In this document: one piece after another, positions 5,868 through 13,473 of the stretch
Position numbering within the stretch: the first letter of the stretch is position 1
Layout: the number at the start of each line of letters is the position of its first letter
Program-made: the position numbers and the translations under genes
The notes under the pieces: generated by a model
The model's database searches: none
What the model was told of the DNA's origin: nothing
The model's input: the letters and a program-made list of their open reading frames with translations, nothing else
IMG/VR virus record: IMGVR_UViG_3300046170_000045
Location: 1 to 46,850 of that record
From: a virus
Strand: one strand, 5' to 3'
DNA: 46,850 bases

Positions 5868-6014
5868 ATGGAACCAGAAGAAGAATACTACTACTACACC
5901 GGGGAGCTTGAGGATTTTGAGGAAGGCATTAGAGAAGAAAGAAGGCAGAGGGATATGTCTGAACTTTTTTCATCGGGAGATGATTCTTTTTCCGACATGC
6001 TTGAAAATTTGTGA
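5868..6014 (+). CDS. Small, very acidic protein (48 aa)
   Basis: Starts MEPEEEYYYYTGELEDFEEG, with four tyrosines in a row and over a third acidic residues, ending SFSDMLENL. A strong CGGAGG site precedes the ATG. Small, highly acidic early phage proteins often mimic DNA to block host nucleases or transcription factors; here that is only a suggestion from composition. Confidence 0.6.
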   Translation: MEPEEEYYYYTGELEDFEEGIREERRQRDMSELFSSGDDSFSDMLENL

Positions 6015-6051
6015 TAAAATATTTTTAAGTTTTGAAAGGAGATAATTTAAA

Positions 6052-6276
6052 ATGAGTGCTGTAGACACTAGAATGGAGTTCTGTAGTGAGGTTGATGATT
6101 GGTGGTGTCAGTTGTTTGCTCTGCGTATAGGAGCAAGCCCACCTTCAGGTAGGTTAAAGATTAAGTTTATATCTTTTGTTGAAGATCGTTGCTCTGAGGT
6201 AGGTTCTTGGAGGATACGTGACGATGATCTTACTGCATTGTTTGTTGAGTTTGTTGATAAGCTTGGAGATGGCTGA
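6052..6276 (+). CDS. Unknown 74-aa acidic protein
   Basis: Starts MSAVDTRMEFCSEVDDWWCQ; strongly acidic with two tryptophans and cysteines. AAAGGAG lies about 12 bases upstream. It shares a TGATG stop/start with the next gene. Not recognised. Confidence 0.7.
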   Translation: MSAVDTRMEFCSEVDDWWCQLFALRIGASPPSGRLKIKFISFVEDRCSEVGSWRIRDDDLTALFVEFVDKLGDG

Positions 6277-6485
6277 TGTTATTTGAAGTAACCTCAGAAG
6301 ATTTTGAGGCATTTAAGAGGTCGAATATTATTGGGATGTTGTACACTAACAAGTCCACATATGATCTGAAGCTTGACTATTATGGCAAAGGCCGACATTG
6401 CTTGGAGGTAGACGATGGTATAGATGCTGACCTTGAATGTGTTGTAGCTGAATTTTTTCTTGACCAAGCACCTCATCCGTGCTAG
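6276..6485 (+). CDS. Unknown 69-aa acidic protein
   Basis: Starts MLFEVTSEDFEAFKRSNIIG and ends LDQAPHPC. Mixed alpha/beta with a net acidic charge. Start overlaps the previous stop; GGAG lies nine bases upstream inside the previous gene. Last of the tiny-gene run before the replication genes. Not recognised. Confidence 0.7.
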   Translation: MLFEVTSEDFEAFKRSNIIGMLYTNKSTYDLKLDYYGKGRHCLEVDDGIDADLECVVAEFFLDQAPHPC

Positions 6486-6517
6486 TCTTTTACACACGCT
6501 AACAAAGGAGAAACTTT

Positions 6518-6973
6518 ATGCGTATGATTGATGGTATCCCACAGGTGTTAACTGGAGAAGCATTTTATCCCCATGTAAAAGTACCTGTCCCTAACTTCAG
6601 CGGTGATCGCAATGGGTATGAGATTAACCTAGCGGTATCGGATGAAGTCTATGAGCAGTTTATTGCTGCTGGCTTTAACGTCGGTATCAAGGCTGCTGGG
6701 CGTTCCAAGTACACTGAAGATCCAGTGATTCATTTCTATCAGTGGGAAGTAAACGGTAAGGGTGAGAAGAACCCTGTGCCTAAGCTTGTTGACACTGACA
6801 AGAATGAGATTGATGTGCAGATTGGTAACGGCTCAAAGGTTGCAGTGCAGTGGCGTTCAGCCGTGTACGGCCCTAACAAGCAGTACAAACGTGCAATCCT
6901 TGAGAACGTACAGATCTTGGATCTTGTTGAGTATGGTCAGGGTGCTGCTGGCGAAGCTGCACTAGCATTTTAG
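6518..6973 (+). CDS. Probable phage single-stranded DNA-binding protein
   Basis: The 151-aa protein looks like the phage ssDNA-binding proteins of the T7 gp2.5 / DUF2815 kind: FYPHVKVPVPNFSGDRNGYE, a beta-rich core, GNGSKVAVQWRSAVYGPNK, and an end in Phe (AALAF), a place where an aromatic residue is typical. It would coat single strands and work with the polymerase and helicase encoded from 7278 on. AAAGGAG at 6505-6511 supports the first of two close ATGs. The C-terminal tail is less acidic than that of T7 gp2.5. It is the first of the replication set but precedes the terminator at 7242. Confidence 0.7.
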   Translation: MRMIDGIPQVLTGEAFYPHVKVPVPNFSGDRNGYEINLAVSDEVYEQFIAAGFNVGIKAAGRSKYTEDPVIHFYQWEVNGKGEKNPVPKLVDTDKNEIDVQIGNGSKVAVQWRSAVYGPNKQYKRAILENVQILDLVEYGQGAAGEAALAF

Positions 6974-6983
6974 AGGGTCTATT

Positions 6984-7235
6984 ATGAGTGAAGAAGCTAA
7001 GGGCTGGACTTTTACAGCCGACGATGGAACCTATGCCGTAGAGAAATTTACGGATGAGGGTAAGCTTGCATTCAATCTTTTGCTGGAGACAGACAAAGAG
7101 TTGAGAGCGGCACAAAAGACTGTGGCTAAACTTGACATGGCTCTCAAGGGGTTTAATAGTCTTGTAGTATCGCAGTTAACTGAAGAGATGCTAGTGGTGG
7201 AGGAGAAGCCAGAGCCATTGGACTCAATGGACTAA
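6984..7235 (+). CDS. Small helical protein (83 aa), DUF6447-like
   Basis: Reads GWTFTADDGTYAVEKFTDEG then a long helix (ELRAAQKTVAKLDMALKGFN). The order W-beta-beta, then a helix with regular hydrophobic spacing, resembles the DUF6447 family of small marine and phage proteins; I am not certain of the number. Function unknown. It follows the SSB gene by ten bases and is the last gene before a strong terminator. Confidence 0.65.
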   Translation: MSEEAKGWTFTADDGTYAVEKFTDEGKLAFNLLLETDKELRAAQKTVAKLDMALKGFNSLVVSQLTEEMLVVEEKPEPLDSMD

Positions 7236-7241
7236 ACTGAG

Positions 7242-7265
7242 GGGGCTGCAAGGCCCCTTTCTTTT
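7242..7265 (+). terminator. Rho-independent terminator
   Basis: GGGGC (7242-7246) and GCCCC (7253-7257) form a stem around TGCAAG, followed by TTTCTTTT. It ends the small-gene/SSB transcript just before the primase gene. The late-strand terminator at 40592-40619 is built the same way (GGGGC/GCCCC and TTTCCTTT). Confidence 0.8.
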
Positions 7266-7277
7266 ATGGAAACTTAG

Positions 7278-8933
7278 ATGTCTTTTATAGAAACTCACAA
7301 GCCCTGTTCAGTATGCAATAGCAGTGACGGGGCAAGCATCAATGAGGACGGCACTGCCAAGTGCTTTTCTTGTGGAACATTTTATACTTACGAAGGGGGA
7401 GAAATGATACAAGCCCCAAAACTTGTAAAAGATAATGTCGCAATAACTGAAGGAGACTTTAATGCTTTGCATGACAGAGGAATATCGCTGACAACTGCAA
7501 AGAAATATGGTGTTAGATCAGTAGTAAATTCAAAAAATGAAGTATCCCGACACTTCTACCCCTACTACAACGGATCTGAAGAGGTTGCATACAAGACTAG
7601 GTTTGTTAGTGACAAAGGCTTCACAGCCTCTGGCCCTATCTCAGAGTGTGGCTTGTTCGGACAACACACTGTCGGTGATAAGGGTGGTAAGTACATCACC
7701 ATTACTGAGGGTGAGTGCGATGCTATGGCAGCTTACGAGTTGCTGGGTTCTAAGTGGCCTGTGGTATCTGTTAAGAATGGAGCGCAGGGTGCAGAGAAGG
7801 ATGTGAAATCTCAGATAGAATTCCTTGAGAAGTTTGACAACATCGTGATCTGCTTTGATGCCGACAAGCCCGGACAGGAAGCAGCAAAGAAGGTTGCGCG
7901 TCTGCTCAAGCCTAACAAGGCTAAGATTATGGTCATGCCTGATGGTCATAAAGATGCCAATGATATGTTGCGTAAGAATCAGCATGGGTCTTATGTTAAT
8001 TCTTGGTGGAACGCTAAGACTTACACGCCTAGTGGTGTGATGAATGTCAGTGAGAATAAGGACAAGTATCACAATCGTGTAAAGAAGAAAGCTATTCCTT
8101 ATCCTTGGGAAGGGCTTAACAAAAAGCTTGAGGGCTTACGCACAGGTGAGTTGGTTCTTGTTGCAGGAGGCACAGGCTTAGGTAAGACTGCTGTTACACG
8201 CGAACTAGAACACTGGCTTATAAAGCAGACAGAAGACAACATAGGCATCGTCGCCTTGGAGGAAGATTGGACTCGTACAGTGGATGGTATACTATCTATT
8301 GAGGCCAACGCTAAACTACACATTGATCGAATCAGGGAAGAACACTCAAGAGAAGAGCTAGACATTCTTTTTGATGATCTCTTTATAGACAATGAGAATA
8401 ACGACAGGGTTTGGATACACGCACACTTTGGCTCCAATGATATTGATGGCATCTTTTCTAAGCTGCGCTATATGATTGTGGGCTGCGAGTGTAAGTGGGT
8501 TGTTATAGATCACCTACACATGATGGTGTCTGCCACCTTGGAAGGCGATGAACGTCGCTCTATTGACTCCATTATGACTAGGCTGCGAAGCCTCGCAGAG
8601 GAGACAGGAGCAGGGCTTATACTGGTTTCTCACCTAAGACGTATAGATGGCAACAAGGGCCATGAAAAGGGCGCAGAGACAGATCTGAGCCATCTCAGGG
8701 GTAGTCAATCTATCGCACAGCTATCTGACTGTGTTATAACCTTAGAAAGAAACCAGCAAGCTGATGATCCTGTGGTAGCATCCACTACCCGTGTGCGTAT
8801 CTTGAAGTCTAGATACACAGGGGATGTCGGGATCGCTACCTATCTACAGTATGACAAGGATACTGGCAGACTCAACGAGGTTGATGATACTGACATAACC
8901 TTTGAAGAAGAGACAGGGTTAGCCTTTGAATGA
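7278..8933 (+). CDS. T7 gp4-like primase-helicase
   Basis: The 551-aa protein joins a primase and a ring helicase. Zinc finger Cys10, Cys13, Cys29, Cys32; TOPRIM acidic residues Glu144 (ITEGECDA) and Asp194/Asp196 (CFDADKPG); Walker A GGTGLGKT at 297-304; a Walker B-like VVIDHLH near 405-412; RGSQSIAQLSD near 476 in the last third. It primes and unwinds DNA at the fork with the adjoining polymerase. Length is close to T7 gp4 (566 aa). ATGA overlap with the polymerase gene. The ribosome site is weak, so level may depend on coupling or on message from the region before the terminator. Confidence 0.95.
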   Translation: MSFIETHKPCSVCNSSDGASINEDGTAKCFSCGTFYTYEGGEMIQAPKLVKDNVAITEGDFNALHDRGISLTTAKKYGVRSVVNSKNEVSRHFYPYYNGSEEVAYKTRFVSDKGFTASGPISECGLFGQHTVGDKGGKYITITEGECDAMAAYELLGSKWPVVSVKNGAQGAEKDVKSQIEFLEKFDNIVICFDADKPGQEAAKKVARLLKPNKAKIMVMPDGHKDANDMLRKNQHGSYVNSWWNAKTYTPSGVMNVSENKDKYHNRVKKKAIPYPWEGLNKKLEGLRTGELVLVAGGTGLGKTAVTRELEHWLIKQTEDNIGIVALEEDWTRTVDGILSIEANAKLHIDRIREEHSREELDILFDDLFIDNENNDRVWIHAHFGSNDIDGIFSKLRYMIVGCECKWVVIDHLHMMVSATLEGDERRSIDSIMTRLRSLAEETGAGLILVSHLRRIDGNKGHEKGAETDLSHLRGSQSIAQLSDCVITLERNQQADDPVVASTTRVRILKSRYTGDVGIATYLQYDKDTGRLNEVDDTDITFEEETGLAFE

Positions 8934-10687
8934 AGATACTATTTGACATAGAAACTGATGGCTTAGATGCCACAAAGATATGGTGTCTAGTAGCACAAGA
9001 GGTAGATACAGGAGAGGTCTGGGCGTTTGGGCCTGATGATATTGAACAGGGAGTAGAGCTTCTTAACAAAGCCTCACAACTCTCAGGGCATAACATCATT
9101 GGCTTTGACATACCAGTGCTTGAAGATCTGACCTCATTTAAGCTAGGCGAACAGAAACTAATAGATACGCTGGTACTTTCCCGGCTCTTTAACCCAGTAC
9201 GCGAAGGCGGTCACAGCCTAGCAGTGTGGGGGCAGAAGCTAGGACTTGGTAAGATAGACTTCAAGGAGTTTGATTGTTACAGCCCTGAGATGATGACCTA
9301 CTGTAAGCGTGATGTTGCCTTGAACGTGAAGGTCTACAAAGACTTGCAACGCGAAGGCGTAGGCTTTGATCCTAGATCTATGGCCTTAGAAACTGAGGTG
9401 GCTAGTATCCTCAAAGATCAAGAGCGCACAGGCTTTCACTTTGATGAATACGCAGCGACAATGTTACTCGCCCTAATGCGTGAGAACATGGCTGACAAAG
9501 AATCAGAGGTTGCTAAGGTTTTTAAACCTAAGATGGATGAGCGTATCATCTACCGTAGGGAGAAGAAGTCTGGCGGCTTATCAAAGACAGGTAGCTGGGA
9601 TACCTTCAATGGGCCGGGAGTCAGGCTTAGAGATGAGGAGTATGAGGAGCTATCTAAACCAGCAGCATTCACAACGACTAGGATAACTCAGGTTGACTTC
9701 AACATAGGCTCACGTAAGCAGGTAGGAGAGTACCTGATTGAGTTTGGTTGGAAGCCTACGGAGTTTACTGTTAACGGTAGACCTATTGTGAATGAGAAAA
9801 CTTTGTCGCTTATAAACGACATACCACAGGCAGAGCTTATAAAAGACTACCTGATGTATCAAAAGCGTGAGGCACAGATTAAGTCTTGGATCAACGCTGT
9901 GAAAGAAGATGGTAGAGTACATGGCTATGTAATACCTAACGGTACTATCACAGGCCGCATGACCCACCGTGAACCTAACATGGCACAAGTACCTAGCTCT
10001 AACTCGCCCTACGGTAAAGAGTGCAGAGCAGTATGGACTGTACCCAAGGGTTACAAGCTGGTAGGTATAGACGCTAGTGGTCTTGAGTTACGAATGCTTG
10101 CACACTATATGGAAGATGAGGACTATACAAATGAAATCATTAACGGTGATGTCCACACAGCTAATCAAAGACTTGCGGGACTTGAATCAAGAAATCAGGC
10201 TAAGACATTCATCTATGCCCTCCTATACGGAGCAGGAGATGAAAAGCTTGGCAGTGTGGCAGGGGGAGGTAGAGACACTGGTGCAGGACTTAGACAATCT
10301 TTCTTCGATAATCTACCATCATTCACTGCTCTTAAAAACAAAGTTGCAAGAGCGTCAACAAGAGGCTACCTCAAGGGGTTAGATGGTCGCAAGCTGTTTG
10401 TACGTTCAGAACACTCAGCACTTAACACGCTGCTACAGGGTGCAGGTGCTATTGTTATGAAGCAAGCCTTGGTAATGTTTGACAAGGCTTTATCAGACAA
10501 TAAGCTAGATGCTAAGTTTGTTTGTAATGTACACGATGAATGGCAGGTAGAGGCTTTGGAAGCACACGCAGAGCAGGTAGGTATGCTGGGTGTTGATGCT
10601 ATCATAGCCGCAGGTAAACACTTATCACTCAACTGTCCACTAGACGGGGAATACAATGTCGGAAGAAACTGGTCAGAAACTCACTGA
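8930..10687 (+). CDS. T7-like family A DNA polymerase with 3'-5' exonuclease
   Basis: 585 aa. Exonuclease motifs: Asp6 and Glu8 (DIETDG), Asp60 (GHNIIGFD), Tyr124/Asp128 (YCKRD). Polymerase motifs: A with Asp381 (DASGLELRMLAHY), B with Lys425-T-F-I-Tyr429 (KTFIYALLYGAG), C with His535-Asp536-Glu537. All catalytic residues are present. Tyr429 is at the position called 762 in E. coli Pol I, the same residue as in T7. The enzyme is over 100 residues shorter than T7 gp5, so it probably lacks the thioredoxin-binding insertion. Starts at an ATGA overlap with the helicase gene; its 3' end overlaps the GIY-YIG gene by 32 bases. Confidence 0.95.
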   Translation: MKILFDIETDGLDATKIWCLVAQEVDTGEVWAFGPDDIEQGVELLNKASQLSGHNIIGFDIPVLEDLTSFKLGEQKLIDTLVLSRLFNPVREGGHSLAVWGQKLGLGKIDFKEFDCYSPEMMTYCKRDVALNVKVYKDLQREGVGFDPRSMALETEVASILKDQERTGFHFDEYAATMLLALMRENMADKESEVAKVFKPKMDERIIYRREKKSGGLSKTGSWDTFNGPGVRLRDEEYEELSKPAAFTTTRITQVDFNIGSRKQVGEYLIEFGWKPTEFTVNGRPIVNEKTLSLINDIPQAELIKDYLMYQKREAQIKSWINAVKEDGRVHGYVIPNGTITGRMTHREPNMAQVPSSNSPYGKECRAVWTVPKGYKLVGIDASGLELRMLAHYMEDEDYTNEIINGDVHTANQRLAGLESRNQAKTFIYALLYGAGDEKLGSVAGGGRDTGAGLRQSFFDNLPSFTALKNKVARASTRGYLKGLDGRKLFVRSEHSALNTLLQGAGAIVMKQALVMFDKALSDNKLDAKFVCNVHDEWQVEALEAHAEQVGMLGVDAIIAAGKHLSLNCPLDGEYNVGRNWSETH

Positions 10688-11282
10688 GGAATGGAGTAAA
10701 AATATGATGATAGAATTTCCGTTCACTTCACTAGCAGACAAAGAACGCTACAAACTTATTGATGGTAAGTGGTGGTACTACTACCCTGAAGATGGCGTAA
10801 CAGGCGGCAAAAAGAGAGAGAGTGCCGATTCCCTAAATAATAAATATTTGAGGAAAAAGAAAAAGCTTTTAACCCAAATGTATGTGGGTGGTAAGAGAGT
10901 AGATGAGTCTCACCCTCTGTTTAAGCCGGGGAAGTATCCGGGTTTTACTGAAGCTGCTTTTAATTCTTTAGATAATTACAAAGTAAATAGCAAGGGACAG
11001 TTATACGTTATGCATAGTCCTTCTTTTCCTAGCTGGTGTAAGGTTGGGATGGCTGTTGATGCTGAAGATAGAGTAAAGCATTTTCAAACGTCCTCTCCCT
11101 ACAGAGACTATGAGCTTATAAAGTTTTACAATGTACAAGACCGTAGAAAAGCTGAGAAAAAAGCACACAAAATTCTTCAAGATAAATATGAGAATAGAAA
11201 TGAATGGTTTGTGACCAGTGCAGCACAGGTTATATCTATTCTAGATGATCACTTTGGAGTAGAACAGTTTGAACTCTTCTAA
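10656..11282 (+). CDS. GIY-YIG-like (T5orf172-type) nuclease domain protein
   Basis: 208 aa. Residues about 112-195 match the T5orf172 branch of the GIY-YIG superfamily: GQLYVMHSPS, WCKVGMAVDAEDRVKHFQT, KAEKKAHKILQDKY, EWF. The first 100 residues are Lys/Tyr-rich and unlike anything I know; they may bind DNA or the polymerase. The gene overlaps the polymerase end by 32 bases and the exonuclease start by 14. It could be a repair or recombination nuclease, or a homing-type endonuclease that settled between replication genes; catalytic residues were not proven. Confidence 0.75.
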   Translation: MSEETGQKLTEEWSKNMMIEFPFTSLADKERYKLIDGKWWYYYPEDGVTGGKKRESADSLNNKYLRKKKKLLTQMYVGGKRVDESHPLFKPGKYPGFTEAAFNSLDNYKVNSKGQLYVMHSPSFPSWCKVGMAVDAEDRVKHFQTSSPYRDYELIKFYNVQDRRKAEKKAHKILQDKYENRNEWFVTSAAQVISILDDHFGVEQFELF

Positions 11283-12132
11283 AGATCTAGACAATCTAGT
11301 ACCTGACATCTACGCAAAGCTGAATGCTCTTTCACAGGGTCTACCTCTAGAGTTCTCTGATGATCTCATAGAAGACTTTGGAGAGCGTATGAAGGCTGCG
11401 CTAGTCCACTGGGCAGAGCCGCACAAGCAGTCCAAGGGCTTGCGTATGAGCAACATAGGTAAGCCTGCGCGACAGTTGTGGTATGAGTCACGCAGAGACT
11501 TAGATGAACCCTCTACTATGCACCCACACATGCACATTAAGTTCCTGTACGGTCATCTGCTTGAAGAGGTGTTGCTTCTTCTAGTAAAGATGGCTGGGCA
11601 TGACGTAACAGATGAGCAGAAAGAAGTAGAAGTTGATGGTATCAAGGGACACATGGACTGTAAGATTGATGGTGAAGTTGTTGATGTAAAGACTGCATCC
11701 AACTACGCCTTCAGAAAGTTCTCTGAGGGAACGCTTGCAGTAGATGATCCCTTTGGGTACATGGCTCAGTTAGCAGGCTATGAGGCGGCAGAGGGAACGT
11801 CTGAGGGTGGTTTCTTAGCCATCAACAAGGAGTCAGGTGAGCTTGCACTACTAAGACCGGGGGATCTGTCTAAGCCTAACATTAGTACAAGAATAAAAAC
11901 ACTAAAAGACATGCTCACTGTTGACAAACCTCCTTCCCGCTGCTATACTGATGTACCTGACGGTAAAAAAGGTAACATGCGTATAGCCACAGGCTGTAAT
12001 TATTGTGCCTTCAAGAATGATTGTTGGTCAGATGCTAATGATGGTGTGGGTCTTAGAGCTTTTAAGTACTCAAATGGTTTAAAGTACTTCACTAAAGTTG
12101 TATCTGAACCTAGAGTAGAGGAGTTAACATGA
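11269..12132 (+). CDS. RecB/Cas4-like PD-(D/E)XK exonuclease
   Basis: 287 aa with a TTG start (GGAG 10 bases upstream; the next in-frame ATG would drop 40 residues). Nuclease core: GHMDCKIDGEVVDVKTAS gives Asp130, Asp139, Lys141, and AQLAGYE gives the Gln of the RecB-type motif. A C-terminal Cys group (CYTDVP, GCNYCAF, CW) resembles the cysteines that hold an iron-sulfur cluster in Cas4/AddB. It likely degrades DNA ends, supplying nucleotides from host DNA or processing replication intermediates, as T7 gp6 does. Lies in one operon with polymerase and endonuclease I. Confidence 0.85.
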   Translation: MNSSKDLDNLVPDIYAKLNALSQGLPLEFSDDLIEDFGERMKAALVHWAEPHKQSKGLRMSNIGKPARQLWYESRRDLDEPSTMHPHMHIKFLYGHLLEEVLLLLVKMAGHDVTDEQKEVEVDGIKGHMDCKIDGEVVDVKTASNYAFRKFSEGTLAVDDPFGYMAQLAGYEAAEGTSEGGFLAINKESGELALLRPGDLSKPNISTRIKTLKDMLTVDKPPSRCYTDVPDGKKGNMRIATGCNYCAFKNDCWSDANDGVGLRAFKYSNGLKYFTKVVSEPRVEELT

Positions 12133-12413
12133 GTCCTAAGATTTGTAAACGTATTAGCAGACAGACTGATAAAGTTCTAGTCGAGTGGTTGAAGACTTTG
12201 ATCCCTGAAGAAGATCACAGTAAGTTAGATACCTCTAACATCTATCAGTATCTTCCTCCTTCAGATTATTTCTACACAAATAAAACCCTACGTCTTAGCT
12301 TCTACAGCCCTAAGTGGGTACGTAAGAACATTAAGAAGCTTGTTAAGCTTGGTCATGCTGTAGAAGATATTAATATGAATCTACTAGAGCGAGTAGCAAA
12401 GCATCAGTACTAA
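12129..12413 (+). CDS. Unknown 94-aa basic protein
   Basis: Starts at an ATGA overlap with the exonuclease. Basic, soluble, with RQTDKVLVEWLKTLIPEEDH and KWVRKNIKKLVKLGH, probably helical. Its place between exonuclease and endonuclease I suggests a role in DNA metabolism, but no family is recognised. Its stop at 12411-12413 lies within the possible 5' extension of the next frame. Confidence 0.75.
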   Translation: MSPKICKRISRQTDKVLVEWLKTLIPEEDHSKLDTSNIYQYLPPSDYFYTNKTLRLSFYSPKWVRKNIKKLVKLGHAVEDINMNLLERVAKHQY

Positions 12414-12462
12414 AAAGAAAACTGGATGGCGCAAGCCTAGAGTACCTAGACCTAAGAAATAC

Positions 12463-12918
12463 TTGAAGCCTGATGGCAGTAAGTATGATTCTATATGGGA
12501 AGCTGTGCTGCATGAATCAATCCTTAAAGATTGGGAGCATCATACAGACTATGTTTCATATGTTATTGAGCATAAGTATGAGCCTGACTTTGTTAGAAAG
12601 ATCGGCAGGAAGAAGATCCTTCTTGAATCTAAGGGTAGGTTCTGGGACTTTGCAGAGTACAACAAGTATGTGTGGGTAAAAAAGATCTTACCTAAGAACA
12701 CTGAACTGGTATTCTTGTTTGCTAATCCATCAGCCCCTATGCCCGGAGCCAAGCGCCGTAAGGATGGTACTAAAAGATCACACGGTGAGTGGGCTACAGC
12801 TAACGGGTTCAGGTGGTTTAGTGAGGATAGTATCCCTGACAGTTGGATTGATAAGGCTGCAAGGAATACTGAAGAGTTTAGAAGACGCAATGATAAGATT
12901 AACTTGGAGATGCAATGA
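12463..12918 (+). CDS. T7 endonuclease I-like Holliday junction resolvase
   Basis: Clear relative of T7 gp3: a helix with WEAVLHESIL, YEPDFV (Asp42), LLESKGRF (Glu55, Lys57), then HGEWATANGFRWF and IPDSWID, which parallels YGEFCEKHGIKF and IPAEWI in T7. It cuts branched DNA during replication and packaging. No ATG starts this frame. TTG at 12463 is listed, but the open frame runs back to 12397 with a basic stretch (KKKTGWRKPRVPRPKKY) that looks like the N-terminus expected for this family. The true start is therefore uncertain. Ends at an ATGA overlap. Confidence 0.85.
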   Translation: MKPDGSKYDSIWEAVLHESILKDWEHHTDYVSYVIEHKYEPDFVRKIGRKKILLESKGRFWDFAEYNKYVWVKKILPKNTELVFLFANPSAPMPGAKRRKDGTKRSHGEWATANGFRWFSEDSIPDSWIDKAARNTEEFRRRNDKINLEMQ

Positions 12919-13310
12919 AAAGTATTGATGATGCAACGCCAGAAGAATGGAATGCACTTAGAAAAAAACCTGCTACACCCGTAGCTGATACGTGGAATAA
13001 TATTTATAATGATGACAATGAACCTAATGATCATCCAGTGTTTGGTGAAAACATACCTGATAACAGCACTAAGTTTGACTCAGTTAGTAAGCCAGAACAT
13101 TACAACAGCGGCGGTATAGAGTGTATTGATGCTATAGAGGGTATGCTTAATCACGATGAATACATTGGTTATCTACGTGGCAACTCTCTAAAGTATCGCT
13201 GGCGCTATCGCTACAAGGGTAAGCCCATAGAAGACTTGCGTAAAGCAGAGTGGTATGAAGAGCGTTTGATGAACTATTTGTTGAGGCATCCCAGTGAGCA
13301 GCTACGATAG
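12915..13310 (+). CDS. DUF3310-family protein (T7 gp1.7-like C-terminal domain)
   Basis: 131 aa. Residues about 55-125 match DUF3310: DSVSKPEHYNSGGIECIDAI, YLRGNSLKYRWRYRYKGKPI, EDLRKAEWYEERLM. T7 gp1.7, a nucleotide kinase, carries this domain, so a role in deoxynucleotide supply is possible. The first 50 residues are acidic and disordered-looking. It sits directly before the ribonucleotide reductase gene, which fits. Confidence 0.85.
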   Translation: MKSIDDATPEEWNALRKKPATPVADTWNNIYNDDNEPNDHPVFGENIPDNSTKFDSVSKPEHYNSGGIECIDAIEGMLNHDEYIGYLRGNSLKYRWRYRYKGKPIEDLRKAEWYEERLMNYLLRHPSEQLR

Positions 13311-13473
13311 AAAAGCAGAGCGTATAGAAAGGTTCCATAAAAAGAACAAAGCTAAAGATAAGAAACAAAACAAAGCACGTACACGTAGCTACAGGCAGTC
13401 TCAACTAAAAGAAAAGGATGACTTAGATGACATTAAAGATTGGCAAGCAGGATTATTTAGGGATACAGATTGA
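13294..13473 (+). CDS. Possible 59-aa Lys-rich protein, GTG start, overlapping nrdA
   Basis: A GTG at 13294, seven bases after TTGAGG, opens a frame reading SSYDRKAERIERFHKKNKAK and ending WQAGLFRDTD. It overlaps the previous gene by 17 bases and the first 47 bases of nrdA. It fills an otherwise empty 116-base gap. The composition (over one third Lys/Arg) may simply reflect AT-rich DNA, so this remains a candidate. Confidence 0.4.
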   Translation: MSSYDRKAERIERFHKKNKAKDKKQNKARTRSYRQSQLKEKDDLDDIKDWQAGLFRDTD

